A DNA stretch of 64,000 nt from Collybia mongolica (GCA_013420905.1 JAAXNY010000006.1:4330358-4394357); one strand, 5' to 3'. Counted from the stretch's first letter, positions 25,691 through 36,705 are shown. Notes: generated by a model from the sequence alone, not told the origin. Numbers and translations are program-made.

Positions 25691-28455
25691 TACCTAGCAG
25701 GTTTATAAACCTGTGTTGAAGCTTTTGTCTGAATCAAACCCGTTGGGAGATCATTGAAAAGGGCTTTGGCTAGTACTATTCAAAGCTTAGTGCTTCTAAG
25801 CACTTGAACCCGAACTCAAAACAGGCGATTCCTACTGTTCGTGTGTTGATTGTTAAGTTTGGTGTGTGTGTGTAAGGGATTACATTTCATAGCATCAGCG
25901 CACTTATAGCCCAGGAGCCCCCTTTCAACGAGGTCAACGACCTTGAGAAAGAACTTGGTACGTCTACTTGTTTTTCTCTCTTCATTATCTTACTCATTTC
26001 AAATCTCAGCAGCAGCAAAGAAAACTTGGCGGTCCCTGATATATTCCTTCTTCAAACCCAACGTCACTATTGAGGTACACAATGGCTGTGTTGCCCATTT
26101 CTTTGTGTGTTCTGTGAAGAAATGCTTGACAGAAGCGAAAGGCATTCAATGCTATCAAGACAAGGGCAACAAATCCTCAACTGCCAACCTCCGGCATCAT
26201 GCATTGCACTGCTTTGGCAAGGATAGCGTCAACACAGCCATGAAGGGGGAGTCTGTCACCAGCTGGAGTGGCAACATCTTTAGTATGTTTGCCCACCAAG
26301 GAAAACAGCCGGCCACGTATTCTCATCGTGCACACTCAACCCCCAAGTTCTGGTAAGTACCATTCTTATCGATACAATTCCTCAACTTATGCCCAACAGT
26401 GCCCACATTGCAAAATGGGTCGCAGAAAGCAATTGTCCTGCAACCATCGTCTCTGACCCCAAGCTTATCAACCTCCTTACAACAGGGCATCCCCATCTCA
26501 AAGTCCCATCTTCAAGGACTGTTCGACGTGACATCAAGGTGGCCTATGAGAAGTGCCGTGAACGGATTGCCAAACTCCTCCAAGATCACCCGGGCCGTCT
26601 CCATTTCACAACTGATGCATGGACGTCAACGAACCACCACGCATTTGTCACTTGGACCATGCACCTTGAGCACAAAGGGACTATGTTGGCATTTCTGTTG
26701 GATATTGTCGAGGTTCCCGGATCTCACACTGGCGTGGCATTGGCAAAGGCCTTTCAGAGGATGCTTGAGACGTTTGGGCTTCAAGAACGGGTACGTTCAT
26801 AGTCTACTGTTATACTTTTAAACCTATCACTTGTGCAGATTCTCGCAATGAATGCCAACAATGCAACATCAAACAATACTCAAGGAGAAACACTTGCCAA
26901 GATGCCCAATTCTTTTGAGCTGGAGAACCGCGTGTGGTGCTTCAACCACACCTTACAGCTCTCTGCAAAAACACTCCTCTGTCCCTTCAACATTGGCTTA
27001 GGCAAAACAACCAAAGACGGCGACAATGCCAACATCAACAATCTCCTGGACAACGACAAGCTTGAAGATGACAACAATGATGACGACAACCTCCCAGATG
27101 TTCCTGATGTTGACGACGTCGATGATGGTATTGACAAATTGGAAGCCCTGGGTGAGGATGAGTGAGAACTGCTCATGGCTGATATGGCTGCTGTTCATCA
27201 AACAGTATCAAAGGTACGTATTATTTCCATCAACTTATGACAATTGATTGATGTATTGTTGTAGCTTCAAAGCCTCGCTTTCACAATTGTACAATCAACA
27301 ACTATCGCTCTTCCTGCATGGCGTCGTTATTGCACGGAGTTCAAGCTGAAGTCTCGCGTCCTCCCATGCGATGTTGTCACTCGTTGGAATTCTACATACT
27401 ATATGCTATGCTTTGCCATCAAATATCATGCCGCCATTGATGCCATGACTGCAGACAAGTCCCTCAAGCTCCGGAAGTTTGAGCTGGAGACCGAGGAGTG
27501 GGCCATCACTGACAATCTTGTTGCCATCTTACTTGTAAGTCTTTGTCCCTGTCGTTAACAAATATGCTAACCCTCTTCTGTAGCAATACAAGAATGCAAC
27601 ACTTTTCTTCTCCCAGGACTCTGCTAGCATTGCTGCCGTCATTCCTGCCATGGACTGAATTACAAATAACCTCAACTACCAGACCGGAAAAGCATACCAC
27701 CCTGCACTCTCAGTGGCCATGAAGCTTGCCTGCAAGAAAATGGACTGTTACTACTTGCTCACCGATTCCTCCAATGTCTATTGCATCACCATGGTTCTAC
27801 ACCCCGGCATGAAACTGGAATATTTCCATAATCAGAAGTGGGAGGGAGAATGGATTGACGAGGCGGAAACTCTGGTCCGAGAGGAGTATGTAGCGAAGTA
27901 CAAGAAGAAGGCCAATGAACCAAACCTAGCACCCACAGAGGATTCAAGCCAGAATGTTGTTGGATTCGCATCTTTCGGCAACCTCTCTGTTACCAATCGT
28001 CGCCATACCAGTGAGATCCAGGAATACCTCAGCCTCCCCGTCAAGAACATGATAGATCCCTTGAAGTGGTGGACTGATAACAAATTTGTCTATCCAAACC
28101 TTCATCATATGGCTCTGGATTACTTGAGCATCCCTGGTAAGTCAGACTATTCTAATCTACATGAAGAAGTCTGATATTTTGTTTTAGCCACTTCTACTGC
28201 TGTTGAATGTGTGTTCTCACAAGGCTGTCACCTACTCCCATTTATGTGCAACAGCCTCTCACCTTCCTCAATTCAGGCCTTTCTTTGCTTTGGCTCCTGG
28301 GCACGGTGTGGCCTTGTAGTGTTTGATGATGTGGTAGCTGCTGTGTCAGCAAAGAGCAAATAGGACTTATTTCATAGTATCAAATTTCACTAGCTTAGTT
28401 GTCTGCCTTGCCGAGGGAATGCAAAACCATGGCCTCATATGTGTACCCATGCTAA

Positions 28456-28916
28456 TCATGGTGTACCTGTGATTCTACGGTGTACCTGCGATTTCTGTAG
28501 GTGTACCACAGTAATGTGACCATTGCACGTGCCTCGTAATCATGTGACCTAAGTCTGTTGACTTGAGGCCAGTGATTCTGTAGCTGGAAATGCCCGCCTT
28601 GCCCAATGGTTATGAATGCCAAACATATTACGTAATGTTTGTGCCTGTACGTGTTCGAACCTAGTTGGATGCAAGTTTTTCACCACCGTTATGTTATGTT
28701 ATTAATAACAAATAGTATATATAATTTGTGTAAATAAAATTTATATTACTAATCTGATTAGTAATTGACTGGCCGTGCGGACTCTGCAAGCTGTCCGTCC
28801 GTGCTAGTCTGCGTGTCTGTGTAAAATTATGTGGATTGATGCGGACTCTGTGCAGAGTCCGCACGGGTTATGTGGCTTAGTGTAAAGACCTCACAATTTC
28901 GGGCCCTATCACTGCC
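28456..28916 (-). repeat. LTR-like repeat fragment next to element A protease
   Basis: Read on minus from 28916 it begins TGATAGGGCCCGAAATTGT, the same 19 bases that open the element-E LTR, then diverges. It holds an 11-bp-arm palindrome at 28840-28863. At 28510-28815 it carries a 300-bp segment that is also found at 41903-42206. No matching second terminus was located. Confidence 0.5.
28510..28815. repeat. 300-bp repeat shared with 41903-42206
   Basis: This is the partner copy. Here the B-box-like motif is GTTCGAACC at about 28656, and the A-box-like part is TTGCCCAATGGTTATGA at about 28598. Confidence 0.45.
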
Positions 28917-29240
28917 ATGATAGGTATGGGTGTGTCCTTAAGATGACGAGGGAGCAAGTGACAAGACACAAAGCACTTGGAGATACAAGATGTGGTAGTG
29001 CCACAGTCAACCATGGCATACGTCATAATAGAAGACCTGTTAGTAAAACGAAGCTTTATAGAAATAAAGAAATGATTAGCTGAAAAACAAGAGGATGAGA
29101 AAAAAATGTAAGTAGGAACAGTAAATTGAGAGGGTATATATGACCCATCCATAGTACAGACGAATTGGGGCTCTGGCTTGCAAAGAGCAGCTAGATGAGT
29201 CCCAGCATCAACCAAAAGCCCAGGGACAGGGGAACTTTCA
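28917..29240 (-). pseudogene. Element A aspartic protease fragment
   Basis: The frame reads TYAMVDCGTTTSCIS, the DSG/DCG-type active-site loop of a retropepsin, then LPRHLKDTPIPIMA, and stops where foreign sequence begins at 28916. Reverse transcriptase, which should follow, is absent. Confidence 0.7.
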
Positions 29241-30014
29241 GTCAGGCTTTTCCTGAAGGAGCAGCCTTGGTGGATGCAAAGTGCTTCTTTGCAACCTCTG
29301 GCATATTAGGGCATTCAGCGGCCTTGTGATTTGCCCCACTGCAATACATACATAGGTTTTGTTCACGTTGGTGCTTCTTCTCAGCATCAGTGAGTGGGCC
29401 GTGAGGTTTGACCATTTTTGTTGCATCAATCTCCATGGGTACTCCAGCAGGCAATGTTGAGGGCCCTGGGGATGATGTGGAGGGAGTGGTGTAGGTCATA
29501 GTGGTGTTTGGACAAGCAGTGGAGGAATTTTTGTTGGATGATGAGGCTTTGGATTCAAGGTGGCATTTGACTTCATGCTCATGGATGCGATTGTCGATGT
29601 CGATGGTGAAGTCAACATACTTCTTGAAAGTATTGGGACAAGAGTTGACAGGGGTGTAGGAAATGATGTCCTTCACAGCAGGCTTGAGCCATTTGTAGAA
29701 GGTGTCAATTTTCGTTTGTTCGCTCCAGTCAACATGAACGATGAGCTCAAAGTACCATGCAGCATAAGCTGCAATGGAACCTGTCTGCTGGAGGGCGTCA
29801 ATCTTGTTTTTGGCCAAGGTAGCAACATTTGGGTTTCTGAAGTGCTGCTCGAAAGCGGAGCAAAAATCCTTGAAATTTGAAAGGAGGTGAGTTTGGGAAA
29901 TGTGAACGGATATGTACCACTGTTTTGCCACTCCTTTGTCAAAGAATGATGCCATGTAAACACATTGATCTTCTTCAGTGGGAAGTGTACCTTGCGAGAG
30001 GCTGATTGCATTGG

Positions 30015-30472
30015 TGTAAGGGCAACTCCGGCGGAGTGCGCGCGAACTTAGTAGAGCGGGCCGACGCTGGTGGAGGGGATCCTAAGTTGATGTATTCACT
30101 TGTACGACATATGTACTACTCACCTGGTGGAGGGGATCCTAAGAGAATTCTCTGAGGAGCCTCCATCAGGGGGGGTGTGCTATATACCTAGTGCTACATT
30201 AAATACACGTTCCCGGTGCGGTACGACGACACGCGGTGGGCTAGCGAAGGTCACGTGACCGTGCCCTTGATAGTCCGAACAAGTGCGAAGTCCGGCGGCG
30301 AACTGCGCGCGAAGTAGAGAGTGGGGGTGCGTGTGGGCGTAGGTAATGAACGTGCGATGTAGTGAATGTAATTGACTGAGTCGCGAATCGGCGAAGTAGA
30401 AGTCGGCGGAGTGAGATTCGGCGAAGTAAGGCTAGATCGGCGAAGTAAGGCGGAAATGGAGTTCCCCTTACA
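30015..30472 (-). repeat. 3' LTR of element B
   Basis: It reads TGTAAGGGG...CCCTTACA on the minus strand, 458 bp. It contains a TATATA box and a GAGAATTCTC palindrome. Confidence 0.95.
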
Positions 30473-30483
30473 TTACCCCCCTT

Positions 30484-33400
30484 CTAGGTTCGCGTGTCTT
30501 CACGCCGGCGTTGGAACGGGATCTGTGCGAATTGGACGCGTTGTACGAGTCGCGGTGCTCCGGGGTTGCGTCTGTAGAATTCGGCGACCAACTCGTCCGC
30601 ATTCACCTTGTCGGCGGGTTCCCAGGTGTTCTGTTCGTAGCTGTAGCCCTTCCAGGCGACCAGGTACTGCAGCTTGTTCCTGTAAATCCGGCTGTCCATG
30701 ATCTCCTGAACCTCATAATGTACCTCGCCGTCTATGAGAGTGGGTTCAGGGACTTCGGTGACCGTTCTACCGGGTATTGGGTCGTGCGGCGCGGGTAGGA
30801 GTTTGACAACATGGAAGACCGGGTGGATGCGCGATAGCGCCGGCGGAAGTTTGAGGCGGTAGGCGTGCGATCCAACCTTGGCTTCGATGGGGTAGGGCCC
30901 GATGTAGCGGTGAGCCAGTTTCTGCGATGGTCGAGTGATACGAATGTCGCGCGAATCCAAATACATCCGGTCTCCAACCTTGTAGTCGGGTGTTGGGTTT
31001 CAGCGGCGATTGTAGTACATCGCCATCTCGTCCTTGGCTTTGGCTAATGCGGCGCGGGCTTCCTCGAGGGTGTCCTTCATTCGGTCGCGGAATTCGTTCG
31101 CGGTTTCCAGCCGGGATGGTGCGGTCTGTGGTTTGAAGCCCATGCGTGGATGTCGACCGGTGTCCAGGAAGAACGGCGAGTGCTGTGTCGAGGAGTGGAC
31201 GTGGTTATTGTACTGGAATTCGGCGAGCGGTAAAAGGTCGACCCAGTTGTCCTGTCGCTCGCTGACGAATAACCGGAGATACTGCTCCAGTTCCTGGTTC
31301 ACTCGCTCGGTCTGTCCGTCTGTCTGTGGGTGGTACGCCGTAGACGCTGTGAGTTTAATATCAAGCATGCCATATAACTCCCTTGTGAATTCCGCCACGA
31401 ACTGTACCCCTCGGTCGGAGACCATAGCCTTCGGTAAGCCGTGCAACTTCCACACATGCTGGAGGTAAAGCCTCGCCGATCCAAGCGCGGTAACTGTCGT
31501 CGTGGTTGGGATGAAGTGCGCGCGTTTACCCACCGTGTCCACCACTACCATGATCGCATCATGCCCTTGCGACTCGGGGAGTTCCACGATGAAATCCACG
31601 CTTGCGACGTCCCAGCGACCTTCCGGAATCGGCAGCGGTTTAAGTTCGCCGCTTGGAAGTTGACGCTGAGCCTTCGTTCGGAGACAGAGGTCGCATGTCT
31701 TGCAGTATTCGCCGATGTAGCGCGACATTTGAGGCCACCAGTAATTGCGCGATACGAGTTCCAACGTCTTCCATCTTCCGGCGTGTCCCGCAATTCGCGA
31801 ATCGTGATGTTGCGCAACTATACGTCTGCGAAGGTCAGCGTGTTTTGGGACGTAGATGCGATCGCGGAAATACAGCAACTCCTGCGCTTCCCTCCACTCT
31901 GCGCTCCGAACCGATTTTCCTGCGGACTTCTTCAACTCCTGCGCTGCCTTCACCACCGCTTCCTCCTGATGTCCCTCGCGATTGCCTCTCCGAATATCCC
32001 GCAGAATGTCCCTTTCCTCTCCTTCCACGACCATTCCTTCCAGCGCGCGGATTGTGAACAACTCCGGTTTGAGGAGGACTAGATCGCGGTTATCCTCGCT
32101 TCCATCGCTGTGGTCCGCTCGGCGAGATAGCGCGTCTGGCTTACCCATACTTCGTCCGGGCTTGTGGTGCAGCGAGAAGTTGAATCGGGAGAGGTACAGT
32201 GACCACCTGGCCTGTCTCCGATTTAGCTTCTGGGACGTCCGGAAGTACTCTAGATTTTTGTGGTCTGTCCAGATCTCGAAGTCGTGTCGCGCACCTTCAA
32301 GGAAGTGTCGCCATTCTTCGAGTGCGCGAATGATGGCGAGCATTTCCTTGTCGTGTATCTCGTAATTCCGCTCGACTGCGTTGAGGCTCTTTGACGAAAA
32401 CGCGATAGGGTGCCACTTGTCGTCCTCCGGGCTGAGTTGCGAAAGTACTGCGCCGGTCGCGAAATCCGAACTATCTGCCTCCACCCTAAACGGCCGGTTG
32501 TCGTCTGCGAACATCAGTACCGGTTTAGACGACACCGCTTCCTTCAACCCTTCGAATGCCTCCTGCTCCGACTCACCCCACTTCCAAGGCACGTCTTTAC
32601 CGGTGAGATCAAACAATGGCCGCGCAATATGGGAGAAGTCGCGAATGAACCGCCGATAGAAGTTCGTGAAGCCCAAGAAGGACTGCACTTGCTTCTTGTT
32701 CGTGGGCGTTGGCCATTCCGCTACTCCGGCAACCTTGACCGGGTCCATCTCCGCCTGCCCCTCCGAGATAATGAGCCCCAGATACTCGATTCGGGTCTTC
32801 TCGAATTCGCATTTGTCCAGTCGCAGGTACAGTTTATGTTCGCGGAGTCGCTGGAGAACTAACCTCGTAATTCGGCGGTGTTCGGCGAGTGTCTTTGTGT
32901 AGATTAGAATATCATCGATGTAGACACATACCACTCCTTCCATGATGAGATCGTGGAATATCTCGTTCATCATGGTTTGGAACGTTGCCGGCGAGTTAGT
33001 GAGACCAAAGAACATTACCAGGGGCTCAAACATTCCGCGGTTTGTGCGAAATGCGGCCTTCCACTCATCACCTTCCTTAATTCGGACATTGTTGTATCCC
33101 CAGCGAACGTCGAATTTGGAGAAGTATTTCGCTCCCCGAAGATTGTTGACGAGGTCGGAGATGAGTGGGAGTGGGTATTTGTTCTTGATCGTCAGCGAAT
33201 TGAGAACGCGGTAGTCCTGTACCGGGCGTAGCGAACCGTCCTTCTTCTTGATAAAGAAGAACGGCGAAGCCATTGGCGATTTAGAGGGGCGGATCCGACC
33301 AGAGGCGAGGTTCTCCTCGAGGAACTTGTCCAACTCCGCTTGTTCGGCGACTGAGAGCGGGTAGACCTTGCAGGATTTCCCTTCTGCGTCGCGGACGAGT

Positions 33401-34455
33401 TCGATCGCGTGGTCCCACGGTCGGCGATCTGGGAGAGCGTCGAAGGACGTCTTGGAGAACACCTCCTCAAATTCGTGGACGTGCGCCGGTGCTAGATCGA
33501 AAAACGTCTTGGGTTGCGCATTACGATCAAAGGAGTCTGCGATCTGCTGGGACGCGTTCTTCCGGGCTTCCGTTTGGATCTTTTCCGCTAGTCGCTGCGA
33601 GATGGTTTGGGTTGTCCGAATCTCTTCCGGTGCCTTCTGAAACTGTCCTGGTTCGCCGATGTTGACCACGAAGATACGGTCGCCCTCTTCGATGCAATCT
33701 TCAAGGGCAATATCTCCTTCGTGCTCGGAGTCGGGAACCTCTCCAATTTCTGTTTCTGGTTCGGGCATGGGTCCTGCGCGACAGGCGTTGATGCGGGCCT
33801 CCAATTTACGCTTCTCCGCCTTTTCCGATTTAACCTCGTTCGCGCAGGTCCGACATTTGTCGGGACAGCGACTCATCTTCACCTCGTTGGTCTGCCAGTT
33901 GATCTCCGGGTTGTGCTCCTGCAACCAAGTGTAGCCCAGTATGAGATCCTGTTTCCCTAGGCTGGTGACCGCGAAGTGGGTGCGTTCTGAGTGACCGTTG
34001 TACCGGAGGATGAGGTCTACGATCTCCGAAATAGACCCGTTCTCGTTCGGAGTGCCGTCGACGTTGAACACCGGAATAGTGCGAACTAGCTTGCGCGAGG
34101 TCAACCTGTTCCTCCGCACGAATTCAGAATCGATGAAAAGGCCCGTTGCTCCCGAGTCTACCAAGCTGTTCGTCGCGAATGTCTCGCCTGTGTCGGTTGT
34201 CTGAAGTTCGATCTTGAGCTTCAGCGAGCGAGTGCTGGGGGTGGCGGCGACTACGAATCGCTTGGGTAGAGCTCGTTCCCATCGGGGGAGTCTCTGGCGC
34301 GGCGGTTTAGGGACAGGGATGGTATCTTGTACGGCTTCTGTAGTAGTTTCGGGTGTTTGGGAAATTTCAATTGTGTTCTCAACTTCTAAACACGCGAACC
34401 TATTTACAGATGACAGCGAGGGCGTACTGTTCACTCGCTGTCCGCTACAAAACCC
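30484..34455 (-). CDS. Element B pol (protease, RT, RNase H, integrase, chromodomain) with one internal stop
   Basis: The frame is open from the frameshift site to 30484 except for one TGA at 31000-31002. In order it carries a retropepsin (LVDSGATGLFID), a reverse transcriptase with YIDDILIY, Ty3-type RNase H (RVEADSSDFATGAVLS), an integrase zinc-binding part (HHDSRIAGHAG...CKTCDLC), the integrase core (VASVDFIVELP; VSDRGVQFVAEF; HPQTDGQTERVNQ), and then a GPY/F module and chromodomain (YLVAWKGYSYEQNTWEP). The TGA follows two CGC codons and lies where CGA is likely, so it may be a fresh C-to-T change. It would cut off the chromodomain. Otherwise the enzyme set is complete. Confidence 0.9.
34412..34455 (-). 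promoter_or_regulatory. -1 ribosomal frameshift signal, element B gag-pol
   Basis: On the minus strand the heptamer GGGTTTT (34455-34449) is phased G GGT TTT in the gag frame. A six-base spacer GTAGCG follows, then a perfect 9-bp stem GACAGCGAG/CTCGCTGTC (34442-34434 with 34420-34412) closing a 13-base loop. Slipping back one base moves gag into the open pol frame. This is the standard layout of a -1 signal; use in the cell is inferred. Confidence 0.75.
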
Positions 34456-35594
34456 TCTTCTTCCGCCGGCGGTTCGACTTGTGCGTCTATCATCGCGAAG
34501 ATGTGCTGCGCGAACTCATGCTGCTCCTCCATTGACATGAACCGCGTGTCGTAGCGGAGGGGGCAGTCCTTCCGGAAATGGCCCGGCTGCTTACATCGGT
34601 GGCAGGTCTCGATGTTCGTTCGAGCCCTCCGCATCGCGTCTACATCCATCGGAACCGGTGGAGGGAGAGCAGGGGGCGGCGGAGGTGGTGGTGGCGCCAT
34701 CCGTTGCAGCGTCGGGGCTGAGAAGTGCGGCGGTGCGCGAAACGCCGAGGTAGTGCGTGCGGGAGGTGCGCGAGCCGCCGGTTTAGTGCTCAGGAAGGCC
34801 TCGTTGGTGAGGCGGTTTTCATCGCACTTCATCGCCGCTACATACCACTGTTCCGGCTGATCGTCCGCTGGTCGTCCCACTGCCATCGTCGCGATCTGCG
34901 ACTGAATCTCCCCGCTCAGTCCCTTCCGGTACTTCACCACAATCGTCAACCCCTCCTTGTATCCCGACTTGTCGATGAGATCCCTGAACTCATCCGTGTA
35001 GTCGTCCACCGATCGCGATCCTTGGTGGTAGCTGCTCGTTTCCAACCTCGTAATCGCCCGCTGCGCTTCGCTCTGCACGAAGAAGTTGACCGCGAAGTCA
35101 GCGCGGAATAGGGCCCATGTCGCGTACTTCGGGTTCCCGGTAGCGGTCTGGTATCGCATGGCCCGGTCCGCAAACAGATACGCTCGGCCTTTCTTCATGA
35201 AGGTGTACGCCCACCGTACCTGCGTCACTTCATCCGCGAACTGGTGTGGTACAAGATTTATATACAGTTCGCATGCGTTAATGAACGCACGCCCTCGTTC
35301 GCGCGATCTGTCGAAGTCATCGGGAAGCGATGGCCGGAGTGCCGAAGGTCGTCCCGAATTAACGTGGGTCGCGGGGGGAGGTGTTGATACATTATTTACA
35401 GGGGCGCTGGGTGCAGGGGTATTGACCGGGGGTGGGGGAGCCGCGGTTTGGAGCGCGATCAGCGCGTTGATGCTGTCGGTGAGCTTCTTAAGCTGCTCGG
35501 CTTGTTCCTCCGCCTTCCTATTGAGATCTCCTACGTCTCGTTCGACGTTATCCATCCTTGTTTCGGCGTCCATCGGTCGGAGTAGGAGTTCCAC
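34431..35594 (-). CDS. Element B gag
   Basis: An uninterrupted frame of 387 residues. A coiled N-terminus (DVGDLNRKAEEQAEQLKKL) and a Pro/Ala-rich linker precede the Ty3-type capsid region (RAFINACELYINLVPHQF; YHQGSRSVDDYTDEFRDLI). A zinc knuckle CHRCKQPGHFRKDC lies near the C-terminus. It packages the element RNA into virus-like particles. The stop TGA at 34433-34431 overlaps the pol frame, and a slippery heptamer lies five codons before it. Confidence 0.9.
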   Translation of the reverse strand: MELLLRPMDAETRMDNVERDVGDLNRKAEEQAEQLKKLTDSINALIALQTAAPPPPVNTPAPSAPVNNVSTPPPATHVNSGRPSALRPSLPDDFDRSRERGRAFINACELYINLVPHQFADEVTQVRWAYTFMKKGRAYLFADRAMRYQTATGNPKYATWALFRADFAVNFFVQSEAQRAITRLETSSYHQGSRSVDDYTDEFRDLIDKSGYKEGLTIVVKYRKGLSGEIQSQIATMAVGRPADDQPEQWYVAAMKCDENRLTNEAFLSTKPAARAPPARTTSAFRAPPHFSAPTLQRMAPPPPPPPPALPPPVPMDVDAMRRARTNIETCHRCKQPGHFRKDCPLRYDTRFMSMEEQHEFAQHIFAMIDAQVEPPAEEEGFVADSE

Positions 35595-35721
35595 TTCTAG
35601 TTCGGAGGAGGGTGGAGAGGGCGATTCTCGCGCGGTCTTGACGGATTCTGTATCGGAGCTGACAGTTTCTGCCGATCGGAATTTGGCAATGGCTGCGGTG
35701 AGGTCGCGGTCTCTGCTGGTG

Positions 35722-35731
35722 AGAGAATTCT
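35722..35731 (-). promoter_or_regulatory. Candidate self-primer binding site, element B
   Basis: Two bases inside the 5' LTR edge the minus strand reads AGAATTCTCT. This is the exact complement of AGAGAATTCT at 35872-35863 in the LTR, 33 bases after the TATATA box and therefore at the expected transcript start. No tRNA-like TGG primer site is present. The layout matches Tf1-type self-priming. Confidence 0.6.
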
Positions 35732-35733
35732 AC

Positions 35734-36191
35734 TGTAAGGGCAACTCCGGCGGAGTGCGCGCGAACTTAGTAGAGCGGGCCGACGCTGGTGGAGGGGATC
35801 CTAAGTTGATGTATTCACTTGTACGACATATGTACTACTCACCTGGTGGAGGGGATCCTAAGAGAATTCTCTGAGGAGCCTCCATCAGGGGGGGTGTGCT
35901 ATATACCTAGTGCTACATTAAATACACGTTCCCGGTGCGGTACGACGACACGCGGTGGGCTAGCGAAGGTCACGTGACCGTGCCCTTGATAGTCCGAACA
36001 AGTGCGAAGTCCGGCGGCGAACTGCGCGCGAAGTAGAGAGTGGGGGTGCGTGTGGGTGTAGGTAATGAACGTGCGATGTAGTGAATGTAATTGACTGAGT
36101 CGCGAATCGGCGAAGTAGAAGTCGGCGGAGTGAGATTCGGCGAAGTAAGGCTAGATCGGCGAAGTAAGGCGGAAATGGAGTTCCCCTTACA
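35734..36191 (-). repeat. 5' LTR of element B
   Basis: This 458-bp LTR is identical to 30015-30472 except for about one C/T difference near 36055. The likely promoter is TATATA at 35900-35905, with a start site near 35872. Confidence 0.95.
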
Positions 36192-36705
36192 ATTGGCAAT
36201 GTCCAAAAGGAACGTTGGTACATCATCAGCTTTACCCTTGAATGGCTTTGGCTCACAAAAGTGTGCTGTGCCACGTGGGTTCAGCAGATCAACAATTGCT
36301 GGGGTCGAGGGGAGAGTTGGTGCTGGAGGTGGAGGTGGAGCTGGTTGGGTGAAAGTAGGCTGGTCTAGTTTTTCCATGAGGGTGGTGAGCAGTTGAGAGG
36401 ACTGCGTGATGGCATGTTGGCTCTCTCAAACAACCTCAGACAGGTTGTGGAACTGTTTCACTAGTCCCCCAAAATCCTCCCATGTTGGTGTGGCTGTGGG
36501 GGGTTGGTGGATGGGCTGATCTGCCTGATCTGCCTGTCCCGACGCAGGGTTGGGACCCTGGGAAGACTCCCATGGGGTCAATTCTCCATCAGATTGCATG
36601 CTGTGTGACATCTGTCCAGAGTGGACCTAAAAGGAGAAGATTAGTAAAAAGAAGCAGAGCAAAAATAGTTACAAGTTTTGTTTTTTGTTTTCGGTTGAAC
36701 CAAAC

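Larger units (their letters stand above)
23102..25927 (+). repeat. Solo LTR of the element-E family, interrupted by a Tc1 element
   Basis: It begins TGATAGGGCCCGAAATTG and ends CCCCCTTTCA, and is flanked by ACGA on both sides (23098-23101 and 25928-25931). After removing the Tc1 insertion and one TA it is 1216 bp, the same length as the 5' LTR of element E at 57508. No gag or pol accompanies it, so LTR-LTR recombination has removed the rest. Confidence 0.88.
22778..28363 (+). pseudogene. hAT transposase gene, broken
   Basis: Exon pieces lie at about 22778-23101, 25928-25954, 26011-26354, 26396-26790, 26839-27214, 27265-27534, 27584-28137 and 28187-28363. In order they show a basic N-terminus (GIKHIKKGASAI), a BED-like zinc-finger region (FFVCSVKKC...NLRHHALHC), catalytic-core segments (LHFTTDAWTSTNHHAF; NRVWCFNHTLQLSAKTL), and the C-terminal dimerisation region (LPAWRRY; DVVTRWNSTY; STAVECVFSQG; AFLCFGSWARCGL). 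TGA stops at 23033-23035, 27163-27165 and 27656-27658 fall where Arg or Glu is expected. Many Arg codons are changed to Cys, Trp, His or Gln. A solo LTR splits the gene between 23101 and 25928. It cannot make a transposase. Confidence 0.8.
22360..28455 (+). mobile_element. hAT-type DNA transposon (decayed) carrying a solo LTR and a Tc1 element
   Basis: The left end (AAGGCATGGCACGGGTATGGG) resembles the terminal repeat of the short hAT at 45952. The right end lies near a matching GTACCCATGCTA at 28447. The body encodes one multi-exon hAT transposase on the plus strand. It sits between the integrase and protease remnants of element A. The exact right boundary and the 8-bp duplication could not be fixed, because the surrounding part of element A is also deleted. 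Confidence 0.65.
30015..36191 (-). mobile_element. Ty3/Gypsy element B, nearly intact (6177 bp)
   Basis: Two 458-bp LTRs (30015-30472 and 35734-36191) differ by about one base. The target duplication is ATTGG on + (30010-30014 and 36192-36196), CCAAT in element orientation. Between them lie gag, then pol with protease, reverse transcriptase, RNase H, integrase and chromodomain in Gypsy order. A purine tract AGAAGGGGGG (30476-30485) sits just inside the 3' LTR. It is inserted in the gag of element A. LTR identity marks it as a very recent insertion. Confidence 0.95.
29242..36611 (-). pseudogene. Element A gag, split by insertion of element B
   Basis: The 5' part is 36611-36197 (MSHSMQSDGELTPWESSQG...). 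The 3' part is 30014-29242 and ends in a zinc knuckle, CMYCSGANHKAAEC. If element B and one CCAAT are ignored, the frame runs across the junction without interruption (DIANAISLSQGTLP), which shows that B landed in a coding sequence. One TGA at 36426-36428 breaks the 5' part. The protein has the usual Gypsy capsid region (AKQWYISVHIS; FEQHFRNPN). Confidence 0.8.

Noticed and set aside
31034..36396. Several 60-260 residue plus-strand frames across element B
   Set aside because: They are antisense to the intact gag and pol of element B. Their long runs follow from its codon composition.
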